64,000 nucleotides of DNA from Bog-756 sp963699085 (lineage in GTDB: Bacteria > Actinomycetota > Acidimicrobiia > Acidimicrobiales > RAAP-2): contig CAVOTH010000004.1 in NCBI GenBank assembly GCA_963699085.1, forward strand, positions 372,001 to 436,000, in the 5' to 3' direction. Positions 1 to 8,042 of the stretch are shown here, piece after piece. How positions within the stretch are numbered: position 1 is the stretch's first letter; every line of letters starts with the position of its first letter. The translations under genes were made by a program, and so were the position numbers. The notes beneath the pieces were generated by a model. That model had not been told where the DNA came from, ran no database searches, and saw nothing but the letters and a program-made list of their open reading frames with translations.

Positions 1-63
1 CCCGGGCCGCGGACCACCTCCTCTGAAGGCGACGTCGGTGGTGCGGTCTCACGGGGCCTGACG

Positions 64-114
64 GCCGGGCCTCAGCCCACCCCGGTTGATGTAGCCGGGC
101 CTCAGCCCACCCCG
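64..114. repeat. Direct repeat of 21 bp spanning the thiolase-like gene stop
   Basis: Two identical 21-bp copies lie at 64-84 and 94-114, a 30-bp period. The second copy contains the last codons and the TGA stop of the minus-strand thiolase-like gene; the first repeats them immediately downstream. Nothing else is recognisable in bases 1-101. Confidence 0.85.
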
Positions 115-1328
115 CGGGTGAGTAGGAGTGACCCGGCGATCGGACCCCCACCGTTGCTGACGGCGGCGACCTCGGGCGGCCCGCCCCGTGCGGTGACCAC
201 CTGACGGTCACCGCCTTCGCCCCGCAGCTGCACACAGGCCTCATGGATGAGTCCGAAGCCGTGCAGTCGTCCGCCGGAGAGTTGCCCCCCGGCGGTGTTG
301 ACGGGCAGGGAGCCGGTGCGTCCGATGGTGGTTCCCTCGACGAAGGCCCCGCTCTCGCCCCGCCCGCAGAAGCCCAGCGCTTCCAGCCACACCATGACCA
401 GGATCGAAAAGCCGTCGTAGAGCTGGGCCACGTCCACGTCGGCCGGACGCAGATCGGTCCGCTCCCACATGGATGCACCGGCGTCCCGCGCCGCCATGGT
501 GGTCACGTCGTCGAACTGGTCCCAGCTGGGACGGCCCCGTAGCGCGGTCCCGACGGCGTTGACCTGACATACCGGGTGGGCGGCGTCGGGGGCGAAATCG
601 CGGTGGGAGACCACCAGGGCGGTTGCCCCGTCGCTCGGGGCGTCGCAGTCGAACAGGCACAGCGGGGTGGAGATCATCCGGGCGCCGAGGTAGTCGTCCA
701 GACTCATCGGATCGCGGTAGATGGCGGCCGGATTGACAGCGGCGTTGCGCCGGGCGTTGAGCGCGATCTGGGACAGCTGCTCACGGGTCAGCCCGAACTC
801 GTGGATCCGCCGTTGGGCCACCAGGGCGATCCAGTTCACGGCCGACACCGCGCCGAAGGGGAGCGTCCATTGCAGAAATCCGGAGAATCGGGGGAGTCCG
901 GCATCGCCCCCCACGCCCCCGATCCCCTGGCGCCCTCCGGCGCCCTGGGCGGTCGACTCGGTAACCGTCCGGTAGACGAGCACGTGACGGGCGAGGCCGG
1001 CCCCGACGGCGAGGCAGGCGGCGATGAGGGCGCGCATCTGTCCGGCACCTTCGCCGCCACCGTCATGCCAGTTCAGCCGCAGGCGGAGCGCGTCCTGCAC
1101 CTCAGGCGTGGTCGGTCCGGCGAATCCTGCTGTCCCGGTGCCCATACCCGGGTAGGTGGCCAGGCCGTCGATGTCGTCACGGGTGAGCCCGGCGTCGGCC
1201 ACGGCGGCCAGGCAGGCGTCCAAGGTGAGGTCCAGGTCGGTCCGCCCGAGCCGACGTCCGACCGCCGACTGCCCGATGCCCGAGATGACGGCACGCCGCT
1301 CCAGCGGTTCCTCGGACAGGAGGTTCAC
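102..1328 (-). CDS. Thiolase-like (SCP2/lipid-transfer type) protein, possible acyl-CoA aldolase
   Basis: A 408-residue thiolase-fold protein starting at GTG. It has the thiolase opening (VISGIGQSAVGRR) and the C-terminal GGQLSGGRLHGFGLIHEA block near residues 346-364. The place where a true thiolase carries its nucleophilic Cys reads DGGGEGAGQ (89-97), so Claisen chemistry is unlikely. It overlaps the upstream DUF35 gene by GTGA, so the two are probably made as a pair. In actinobacteria such thiolase-like/DUF35 pairs (Ltp2 with the DUF35 domain of ChsH2) form retro-aldolases that cut steroid or other acyl-CoA side chains; assigning that role here is inference. It could instead be a non-catalytic lipid-transfer protein. 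The family call is firm, the substrate unknown. Confidence 0.85.
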   Translation of the reverse strand: MNLLSEEPLERRAVISGIGQSAVGRRLGRTDLDLTLDACLAAVADAGLTRDDIDGLATYPGMGTGTAGFAGPTTPEVQDALRLRLNWHDGGGEGAGQMRALIAACLAVGAGLARHVLVYRTVTESTAQGAGGRQGIGGVGGDAGLPRFSGFLQWTLPFGAVSAVNWIALVAQRRIHEFGLTREQLSQIALNARRNAAVNPAAIYRDPMSLDDYLGARMISTPLCLFDCDAPSDGATALVVSHRDFAPDAAHPVCQVNAVGTALRGRPSWDQFDDVTTMAARDAGASMWERTDLRPADVDVAQLYDGFSILVMVWLEALGFCGRGESGAFVEGTTIGRTGSLPVNTAGGQLSGGRLHGFGLIHEACVQLRGEGGDRQVVTARGGPPEVAAVSNGGGPIAGSLLLTRGVG

Positions 1329-1783
1329 AGCCGGTCTCCAACTGCAGGGCGGAACAGCGGGAGGTAGACATCGTCGTGGTGGTCGAACACGACCTCCACC
1401 TCCATGCCGGAGTGGACGTCGTCCGGGGCCACGTCCACCAGGTTGGTGGTGAGCCTCACCCGCTCGTCCTCCTCGATGGCGACCAGGCCGATCAGATACG
1501 GCTCACTGCCCGGGATCCACTGCTGGACGTTGACCGTGTACGCGACCACGGAGGCCCGACCGCTGACCGGCTCGGGAGCGAGATCGGTCGACAGGCAGTC
1601 CGGGCAGCGCGGTGACGGCGGATGCACGTAGGTGCGGCACTCCTGACAACGGAGGAAGCGCAGCAGCCCGTCGGCCCCGCTGGTCCAGAAGAATTCGTTG
1701 TCGGGATCGAGCCGGGGGAGGAGGCGTAAGGCCGGCCCCCGGGCCGGCAACGTCGCGTCCGTGTCGGGGGTACCCGCTGTCAT
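1325..1783 (-). CDS. DUF35 Zn-ribbon/OB-fold protein
   Basis: A 152-residue protein with a rubredoxin-like zinc ribbon (Cys46, Cys49, Cys60, Cys63; CQEC and CPDC pairs), followed by an OB-fold region with the typical VVAYTVNVQQW and PYLIGLVAIEED strands. DUF35 proteins partner thiolase-like enzymes and probably bind the CoA substrate. ATG at 1783 is preferred over an upstream in-frame start because it overlaps the stop of the dehydrogenase gene (ATGA). The gene is also coupled to the thiolase-like gene downstream by GTGA. The three-gene run therefore looks like one translationally coupled operon. Confidence 0.88.
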   Translation of the reverse strand: MTAGTPDTDATLPARGPALRLLPRLDPDNEFFWTSGADGLLRFLRCQECRTYVHPPSPRCPDCLSTDLAPEPVSGRASVVAYTVNVQQWIPGSEPYLIGLVAIEEDERVRLTTNLVDVAPDDVHSGMEVEVVFDHHDDVYLPLFRPAVGDRL

Positions 1784-2766
1784 TCGCGGCCCAGGACCAC
1801 GGGATTGACGATGTTGAGGGGTCGGGCTCCGGCGAGTAGGCGGCACAGGTCTTCGGCGATGATCCGGGTGTGGTTGGCCTCGGTGTCATAGGTGGCACCA
1901 CCGATATGGGGAGTGAGCACCACCGAAGGAAGCCCGCACAGGGGGTGGTCCTTGGCCAGGGACTCCCCCTCGAAATGATCGAGCCCGGCCGCGGCCACCT
2001 GGCCCGACCGCAGTGCGTCGACCAGGGCGTCGGTGTCGTGGAGGGCGGCCCGGGCCGAGTTGAGGAAGACGACACCGGGACGCATGGCGGCGAACTGCGT
2101 CGCCCCGATCATGCCGGTCGTCTCGGGGGTCACCGGCGCGTGCAGCGAGATCACGTCCGAACGCTCGAACAGCTCGTCGAGTCCCACCGTGGGCTCGTCG
2201 GCATAGGGGTCGTAGGCGATGACCTCCATGCCGAGCCCGCGCAACCGCCATCGCAGCGCACGGGCCACGGCGCCGAGCCCAACCAGTCCGACCGTCCTGC
2301 CGGCCAGCTGCCAGGCACGGAAGCGCTGGTAGGGGATGGTCCCGTCCTTGTAGATGTCCCCACGTCGCACGTCGGCATCGGCGTCGATCACCTGGCGGGT
2401 GGCGCCGAACAGAAGGGCCACCGTGAGCTCGGCCACCGCGTCGGCGTTGCGCCCGGGCGCCCGTAGTACAGGCACCCCGGCCTCGGTGGCAGCGGCCACG
2501 TCCACGTTGTTGGGGTCGCCCCGACAGCTGCACACGGCGATGAGGGGTAGGTCGAACAGCGGACCGGCGCACCGGTCGCTCTCGACCACGGCGATGGTGG
2601 CGCCCTCGGCCCGCATCCGGTCGGCCAGCTGACCGGCGTCGTAGATGCGTAGGGAGGGTTGGTCGAGCCAGGAGTCGAGTGTGAGGTCGGCGAGCTCGCC
2701 GAGCAGGTCGAGCCCGGGGCCGCGCACGGCGGCCGTGACCAGCGCCCTGGGTCGTGGATTCGACAT
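1780..2766 (-). CDS. D-2-hydroxyacid dehydrogenase (phosphoglycerate dehydrogenase-like)
   Basis: A 328-residue NAD-dependent dehydrogenase. The nucleotide-binding loop GLGAVA is at 163-168, and the catalytic triad of the family is present as Arg239 (NSARAA), Glu266 (DHFEGE) and His287 (TPHIGG). The length fits the short form without ACT or ASB regulatory domains, so a dedicated serine-biosynthesis role is less likely than reduction or oxidation of some 2-hydroxy or 2-keto acid. ATG at 2766 is preceded by GGGGAGAGG about 6 nt upstream. It heads the DUF35/thiolase-like operon and is divergent from an FGGY kinase. The natural substrate cannot be read from sequence. Confidence 0.88.
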   Translation of the reverse strand: MSNPRPRALVTAAVRGPGLDLLGELADLTLDSWLDQPSLRIYDAGQLADRMRAEGATIAVVESDRCAGPLFDLPLIAVCSCRGDPNNVDVAAATEAGVPVLRAPGRNADAVAELTVALLFGATRQVIDADADVRRGDIYKDGTIPYQRFRAWQLAGRTVGLVGLGAVARALRWRLRGLGMEVIAYDPYADEPTVGLDELFERSDVISLHAPVTPETTGMIGATQFAAMRPGVVFLNSARAALHDTDALVDALRSGQVAAAGLDHFEGESLAKDHPLCGLPSVVLTPHIGGATYDTEANHTRIIAEDLCRLLAGARPLNIVNPVVLGRE

Positions 2767-2837
2767 ACGTTGACCCTCTCCCCTGGGTAGCGTTCTGACC
2801 GACCGGGACAGTAGCACCGACCTGAGGAGGCCTACCC
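2767..2837. promoter_or_regulatory. Divergent promoter region, dehydrogenase operon / FGGY kinase
   Basis: This 71-bp gap separates divergent genes. A TACTGT -10-like box for the minus operon is at 2808-2813 and a TAGCGT box for the plus kinase at 2788-2793. A perfect AGGAGG Shine-Dalgarno for the kinase is at 2825-2830. No clear -35 element is visible. Confidence 0.4.
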
Positions 2838-4286
2838 ATCGCATCGCAACCTGGCGAGCAGGCACGAAGTAGGACGGCCCGACCGCCGGGCGACCGGTGC
2901 ACCATCGGCATCGACGTGGGAACCACGGCGGTCAAGGCGGTGGCTGTCGACGGGGACGGCACGGTGGTGGCCCGGTCCCGGATCCCCCACCGGGTGATCA
3001 CACCGACCCCCGACGTCCTGGAGCACGATGCGCTCCGGGCGTGGCGCCACGGACCACGACGGGCCCTCGCCCAGGTGGTCGACGCCCTCGACGGCCCCGC
3101 GGCCGGCGTGGTGGTTGCGTCGATGGTCCCCTCCATGACGGCGGTCGACCGGAAAGGCATCCCCCGACTTCCGGGTCTGCTCTACGGGGACGTCCGGGCC
3201 CGGGACGACGGAGCGGACGGTCCTGTGGCTCGGCCCGAGGAACACGGGGGCGAGCGCGAGGAGGGGCGGCGGATGTTGTCCTGGGCCGTGGCCCAACTTC
3301 CCGGGGCCGCCGGCTACTGGCCGTGCCAGGCCGTGGCCACCCATGCCCTCTGCGGTGTGCCCGGAGTCGACTCGGCCACCGGCACCTCGTTCGGGAGCCT
3401 GCTCAGCCGGGGCCGCTGGGACCGGGACGTCCTCGCCGAAATCGGGGTGACCGATGATCAGCTGTCCACGTTGGTGCCGCTCGGACTCCCGGCGGGCTCT
3501 CTCCCCGGTTCGTCCACCGCGGTCGGCGGGGGATCGATCGACGCCTTCTGTGAGCAGATCGTGTCGGGGGCGGTGCATCCCGGTGATGTCCTGGTCATCT
3601 TCGGGGCCACGCTGGTGATCTGGGCTGTTGCGGGGGAGTGGGCGGAGGTGGAGGGCCTCACTTCGTTCCCGAGCACGGTGCCCGACCAGTTCATGATCGG
3701 GGGTCCGAGCAATGCCGGTGCCCTATTCGTCGACTGGGTCCGGTCGATCACCGGCGGGCCTCGGCGGCCCGGCCGACGGGGCGACGACCCCGAGCCTGAC
3801 GGAGACGTGCGCAAGAGTGACCCGGCCCGGGTGCCGATCTGGCTTCCCTACCTGCGGGGGGAGCGGACCCCGTTCCACGACCCTGGCCTGCAGGCCAGCC
3901 TGCACGGGCTGGACATCTCCCAGGGGCCCGAGGCGCTGGTGCGGGCGTCGCACGAGGCTTCCGGGTTCGTGATCCGTCGAGTGGTGGAGCTGTCAGGGGT
4001 GGACGCCCGGCGCGTCGTCGCCACCGGAGGAGGCTCGCGCTCGGCCCCCTGGATGCAGGCGGTGGCTGACGCCACCGGGCTGCCGGTCGACACGGTGGCC
4101 GTTCCCGAGGGCGCGGCCCTGGGGGCGGCGTTCCTGGCCCGATTGGTGTCGGGGCTCGAGTCGGACTTCCAGGCGTCGGGGAAGTGGGCCCGGTCCGGAC
4201 GTCGGTTCGAGCCCGACCCCAGGTGGGCAAAAGCCGCGGCGGGGCGCTTCGCCCGTTTCGAGTCGATGGGCCCCGGGAACTTTTAG
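2838..4286 (+). CDS. FGGY-family carbohydrate kinase, apparent ATC start
   Basis: A sugar/polyol kinase of the FGGY family (xylulokinase/glycerol kinase superfamily). The N-terminal ATP-phosphate loop reads GIDVGTTAVKAVAVDGDG, and the C-terminal ATPase lobe carries the VVATGGGSRSAPWMQ motif. The first GTG (2916) falls inside the phosphate loop, so translation must begin upstream. The frame opens after a TGA at 2823-2825 and holds no ATG, GTG or TTG before 2916. ATC at 2838 stands 7 nt after a perfect AGGAGG (2825-2830) and gives a 482-residue protein of normal family length. Either this is a rare ATC start or a base error hides the real one. Family certain; sugar unknown. Confidence 0.82.
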   Translation: MASQPGEQARSRTARPPGDRCTIGIDVGTTAVKAVAVDGDGTVVARSRIPHRVITPTPDVLEHDALRAWRHGPRRALAQVVDALDGPAAGVVVASMVPSMTAVDRKGIPRLPGLLYGDVRARDDGADGPVARPEEHGGEREEGRRMLSWAVAQLPGAAGYWPCQAVATHALCGVPGVDSATGTSFGSLLSRGRWDRDVLAEIGVTDDQLSTLVPLGLPAGSLPGSSTAVGGGSIDAFCEQIVSGAVHPGDVLVIFGATLVIWAVAGEWAEVEGLTSFPSTVPDQFMIGGPSNAGALFVDWVRSITGGPRRPGRRGDDPEPDGDVRKSDPARVPIWLPYLRGERTPFHDPGLQASLHGLDISQGPEALVRASHEASGFVIRRVVELSGVDARRVVATGGGSRSAPWMQAVADATGLPVDTVAVPEGAALGAAFLARLVSGLESDFQASGKWARSGRRFEPDPRWAKAAAGRFARFESMGPGNF

Positions 4287-4318
4287 GGAGCCGACCCGAC
4301 CCGTGGTGTCCGGGTCGC

Positions 4319-5560
4319 TCAGCCGGCGTTGGGGCTGAAGGCGGCCTTCAGGACGCCACTCTGCTCGGGGCGGGACAGGGCGCCGAGCGCACCCCACCAG
4401 TCCTCGAGGGGGAAGCGGTGGGTGACCATGGCCGTCAGATCGATCCGGCCGTCGCGGACCAGGTCCAGGTAGTGGTCGATGGCGTGTCGGCGCCGCCCGT
4501 CGAACTCCTCCATGGCGAACGCGTTGGATCCGACGACGGTGAGCTCCTTGAAGTAGACGGGAGTCCACTCCCACCGTCCCGGGATCGCCACTCCGGTGTA
4601 GACGAGCTTGCCCCGCTCGGCCAGGATCCGTACGCCGACCTCGAACGTCTCCGGCTTGGCCACCGAGTCGTAGACGACGTCGATGTGGCCGGGATGGGTC
4701 ATCGGGAGTCCGTCGAACGCCTGGTGCAGCACGCCGCCCGACCAGTCGGCCAGCTCCTCCAGTAACGCCAGTCGGGGCTCGTGCGCCACGACGACCGATG
4801 CCCCGAACTTCCGGGCCATCTCGAACTGGGCCGGAAAACGCGCCACCACCGCTACTTCGACGTCCGGATACAAGGAGGTGAGGATGGCCACACTGGCGAG
4901 GCCCAGGGCGCCGGCGCCGAAGACGACGACCTTGCCGCCGGGCGGTGGTGGGTGGCGGACGATGGCGTGGAAGGAGACCGAAAAGGGATCCGCCAGGACG
5001 GCGGCCGTGTCCGAGATGTCGTCGGGCACGTGATGGAGCATCGAGTCGTGGGCCGCCATCAACTCAGCCCAGGCTCCGGCGGCGCCCGTCACCACACCGA
5101 TGTGGACCCCGGGTCCGATGTCTCCCTTGGTGAACGACCAGCACATGTTCACGTCCCCGGCGCGGCACGGAGGGCACCGGTTCTCGATGCCACGGGGCGC
5201 GCAGCTGAGCCACGGGTTGAGTACGACCCGCTGGCCGACATCGACCCCCCGAGCCTTCGGCCCGAGCGAGACCACTTCGGCCACCACTTCGTGGCCCGGA
5301 ACGTGCGGCAGCGACGAGAAGGCGGCCATCGGGTTGTCGATGTCCCCGTCCTCGAAGTCCCCGAGTACCAACTTGGCGTCAGAGCCGCAGATGCCCGACA
5401 GGATCGGACGGGTCACCACCCAGTCGGGATGGATCGGCTGGGCGTCTTCCAGCTGATGGAGACCGAAGGGGAGCGAGGCCAGGTGCCGCTCGAGCTCGTC
5501 GGTCGGCTCCGGGCGGGGTTCTGCCTTATCGGGACGGGCCCCGAAGACGAGGGCCTTCAC
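4319..5560 (-). CDS. Zinc-dependent alcohol dehydrogenase family protein
   Basis: A 413-residue medium-chain dehydrogenase/reductase. Catalytic zinc ligands are Cys58 in GICGSDAKL and the GHE pair around residue 90. A structural-zinc loop carries Cys120, Cys129, Cys132 and Cys140, and the Rossmann loop GAGALG sits in the second half. GTG at 5560 overlaps the stop of the SDR gene (GTGA), which fixes the start; the frame is open further upstream but that part is antisense noise. It is the last gene of a minus-strand run and converges on the kinase gene. It presumably oxidises an alcohol or polyol that the neighbouring SDR also handles; this is inference. Confidence 0.87.
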   Translation of the reverse strand: MKALVFGARPDKAEPRPEPTDELERHLASLPFGLHQLEDAQPIHPDWVVTRPILSGICGSDAKLVLGDFEDGDIDNPMAAFSSLPHVPGHEVVAEVVSLGPKARGVDVGQRVVLNPWLSCAPRGIENRCPPCRAGDVNMCWSFTKGDIGPGVHIGVVTGAAGAWAELMAAHDSMLHHVPDDISDTAAVLADPFSVSFHAIVRHPPPPGGKVVVFGAGALGLASVAILTSLYPDVEVAVVARFPAQFEMARKFGASVVVAHEPRLALLEELADWSGGVLHQAFDGLPMTHPGHIDVVYDSVAKPETFEVGVRILAERGKLVYTGVAIPGRWEWTPVYFKELTVVGSNAFAMEEFDGRRRHAIDHYLDLVRDGRIDLTAMVTHRFPLEDWWGALGALSRPEQSGVLKAAFSPNAG

Positions 5561-6399
5561 GCCTCGCTCCCGGGAGCGGGGTCGGCCATGGACCGCATGG
5601 CTGTCACGAATCCGTCGAAGTCCTTCGTCTTCATCTCGACCACGGCGCGCATGTCCGGAACGTAGTGCTCGAACCGCGGACTGTCGACGCAGGCCACGAT
5701 CCCTTCGGCCACCTCGTCGGCCGGGGCGAGGGGCCCGGCGTAGTCCGGCGGGTCGTTGTCGGGTTGATCCCAGATCTCGGTGTCGATGGCCCCGGGCAGG
5801 ACCAGTCGGACCCGGACCCCCGTGCCCATCAGGTCGGCGGCCAGCGACTCGCTCCATCCGGCCAGGGCGAATTTGGAGGCGCAGTAGGCGGCCTCGTGGG
5901 TGATGCCGAGACGGCCGCCGAGGCTGGACACGTTGACGATGGTGCCCTCCCCCCGCACCAGGAGCCGGGGGAGCAGGGCGAGGGTGATGGCCACCGGCGA
6001 GTAGTAGTTGACGGTCATGGCCCGCTCGACGTCGGCCATGGTGAGGCGCTCGGCCCTGCGTCGGAGTGGGATGCCGGCGTTGTTGACGAGGACGTCGATC
6101 GGACCGAGCTCGTCCCAGATGGCGATGGCCAGAGCGGCGGCGGACCCGGTGTCGGACAGGTCGGCCGACCACCAGCGCGAATCCGGTGCGTCGACCCGGC
6201 ACTCGGCCGCCACCTGCTCGAGCCGGTCGGCACGGCGCGCCACCAGGGCGACCGTCGTGCCCGTCGAGGCGAATCGGCGTGCCGTGGCCGCGCCGATCCC
6301 CGACGAGGCCCCGGTCACCAGTACGACTCCCGCCCTTGCAGCCCCACCACCTCCCTGTGTTCCGTCCACAGTTCGCCTGTCAGCCGCCGGTGAGGTCAT
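5557..6399 (-). CDS. SDR family NAD(P)-dependent oxidoreductase
   Basis: A 280-residue classical short-chain dehydrogenase. The cofactor motif TGASSGIG is at 29-36, the NNAG motif follows, and the catalytic Ser plus YCASK (YxxxK) are near residues 158-175. The C-terminal half resembles SDRs annotated for polyol or fatty-acid derivatives, but the substrate is not readable. Its first codons overlap the end of the PIG-L gene by 20 bp and its stop overlaps the downstream alcohol dehydrogenase start, so three genes are coupled. Confidence 0.87.
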   Translation of the reverse strand: MTSPAADRRTVDGTQGGGGAARAGVVLVTGASSGIGAATARRFASTGTTVALVARRADRLEQVAAECRVDAPDSRWWSADLSDTGSAAALAIAIWDELGPIDVLVNNAGIPLRRRAERLTMADVERAMTVNYYSPVAITLALLPRLLVRGEGTIVNVSSLGGRLGITHEAAYCASKFALAGWSESLAADLMGTGVRVRLVLPGAIDTEIWDQPDNDPPDYAGPLAPADEVAEGIVACVDSPRFEHYVPDMRAVVEMKTKDFDGFVTAMRSMADPAPGSEA

Positions 6400-7168
6400 C
6401 GGCCGAGGTTAGAGCCTCCCACCCGGTCGGCGGGGGGTCGAGGCGCCAGTACTGCTCGGGGACGTTCGCTTCGAGTCGCTCGTCGAGCAGATGGTCGCGC
6501 CTCAGCGGTCCCAGCTGGCTCCGGTAGCACTCGATGGCGGCCCGCTTGGCGGACATGTCCGGAACGACGGGGACGATCGCCGGCGTGGGCCACAGCCCAC
6601 TGCGGAAGAGCTTGGCCACCCGCCATGCGAGGAGCCCCGGCAGGTGCGAGTATCCCGCGTCCTCGTAACAGAACCAGCTGGGTCCGGACCCGTCGGTGCC
6701 GAGCCGGTCCCGGGCCAGCAATCCGGCGTCGTGGGTGAGTACGTGGTCCGGGTTGGCCAGCCCCATCGGGAGGAACACCGCCGTAGCGCCGGCCTCTGTT
6801 ATGGCGCCGGCCAGAGCCGGGGCGACATGGGCCGGGGCGGGTCGGTGACTGGCTTCCAGATACTGGTGGTCGGCGAACTCCAACCACACGGGGCGGGCAC
6901 CGAGTGACGCCATGGCGGCGCGATCCTCGTCGCGGCGGACCGCCACCACGTCGTCGCCGACCACGAACCCCCCGGCGGCGTCCCAGTCTGATACCGGGTT
7001 CGGGTAGGACGGCGGTCGGCCGGCCAGGACGGTGATCACCGTGCTTCCGGTGTGTGCCGACAGGAGATGGGAGGCGCCGAGGGCGGCGTCGTCGAAATGG
7101 GGCGACACCACCACCACCTGGTCGAGCTCGCCGTCGGCCAGGGCGCCCCACAGGCGTCGTCCGTCCAT
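6380..7168 (-). CDS. PIG-L family deacetylase
   Basis: A zinc-dependent N-deacetylase of the PIG-L/LmbE/MshB family, about 262 residues. The N-terminal metal-binding motif is PHFDDAALG (His and Asp-Asp at 23-26) in place of the usual PHPDD, and a second segment NPDHVLTHD supplies further metal ligands. Family members remove N-acetyl groups from glucosamine-containing conjugates such as mycothiol precursors or GlcNAc-lipids. The ATG at 7168 is preferred to the GTG three bases upstream because TACGCT lies exactly 6 nt before it with no Shine-Dalgarno, suggesting leaderless translation. The coupled SDR and alcohol dehydrogenase follow. Confidence 0.87.
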   Translation of the reverse strand: MDGRRLWGALADGELDQVVVVSPHFDDAALGASHLLSAHTGSTVITVLAGRPPSYPNPVSDWDAAGGFVVGDDVVAVRRDEDRAAMASLGARPVWLEFADHQYLEASHRPAPAHVAPALAGAITEAGATAVFLPMGLANPDHVLTHDAGLLARDRLGTDGSGPSWFCYEDAGYSHLPGLLAWRVAKLFRSGLWPTPAIVPVVPDMSAKRAAIECYRSQLGPLRRDHLLDERLEANVPEQYWRLDPPPTGWEALTSADDLTGG

Positions 7169-7174
7169 CACGGG

Positions 7175-7180
7175 AGCGTA
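7175..7180 (-). promoter_or_regulatory. Putative leaderless promoter -10 (TACGCT) of PIG-L gene
   Basis: On the minus strand TACGCT is followed by 6 nt and then the ATG at 7168, so transcription would start at or next to the start codon. No Shine-Dalgarno is visible. Confidence 0.45.
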
Positions 7181-7196
7181 CCGGTCGACGGTGACA

Positions 7197-8042
7197 TCAG
7201 CTCAACGCGCGTCGGTTGAAGCCGTACATGCCGATGAGCATCAGCACGAACAGATAGACCACGGCCACGACGAAGCAGGCCCAGGTGTCGATGTGGGGGA
7301 CACTCGGGACCATCAGGCCCCGGAGGCCCTCACTGACGTAGGTCATCGGGTTGAGGGCGGAGACCACCTGGAACCAGCGGATGTGGCTCAGCGACGGCCA
7401 CGGGTACTGGCTCGATCCGGTGAAGATCAGCGGGGTCAGGACGAGGGCGAACGTGACGTTGATCCGGTTGGGCGGGACGTAGGTGCCGAGGATGAGGCCC
7501 ATGGCCGCGCCCAGCAATGAGCCCAGGATCATCATCACGACGACCGCCACTCCGGTCGACGCCTGCCACGGGATGGAACCCAGGATCCACACGCCGATCG
7601 GGAACATGACGGCGGCCGCCACCAGCCCCCTCATTGCCGCGAACACCACCTTCTCCACGGCCACGGCCCCGACGGGCAACGGAGCCAGCAGCCGGTCCTC
7701 GATCTCATTGCTGTAGGAGAACTCGATCACCAGCGGGAGGGCGGTGCTCTGCAGCCCGGTCAGGACCGCGGCCAGTGCCACCAGACCGGGGAAGAGGACC
7801 TGCTGGTAGCCGGGTCGGGCGTAGCCCAACTCGGTCAGCACCTTGCCGAACACGAAGAGCAGGAAGAGGGGCTGCAGGATCACCTGGGCCAGGAACACCG
7901 GGAACTCCCGCCCGGTCACGAAGAGGTCGCGCCGCAGTATGGCCAGCCCGGTCCGCCACGGTCCCCACCCGGCGATCGGCCCGGTGGCCACCGGGCCGGG
8001 TGTCAGCACGTCAGTCGCCTCCGGTCCGGCGTCCGGCTTCAT
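7197..8042 (-). CDS. ABC-2 type transporter permease
   Basis: A 281-residue membrane protein with about six hydrophobic helices and the ABC-2 permease layout: an N-terminal cytoplasmic stretch, a QVILQPLFLLFVFGKV first helix and a LNPMTYVSEGLRGLM signature before the last helices. It resembles the DrrB/daunorubicin-resistance permeases. ATG at 8042 overlaps the ATPase stop (ATGA). With the ATPase it should form a two-component exporter of the type that moves hydrophobic drugs, lipids or glycans; the cargo is unknown. Confidence 0.88.
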   Translation of the reverse strand: MKPDAGPEATDVLTPGPVATGPIAGWGPWRTGLAILRRDLFVTGREFPVFLAQVILQPLFLLFVFGKVLTELGYARPGYQQVLFPGLVALAAVLTGLQSTALPLVIEFSYSNEIEDRLLAPLPVGAVAVEKVVFAAMRGLVAAAVMFPIGVWILGSIPWQASTGVAVVVMMILGSLLGAAMGLILGTYVPPNRINVTFALVLTPLIFTGSSQYPWPSLSHIRWFQVVSALNPMTYVSEGLRGLMVPSVPHIDTWACFVVAVVYLFVLMLIGMYGFNRRALS

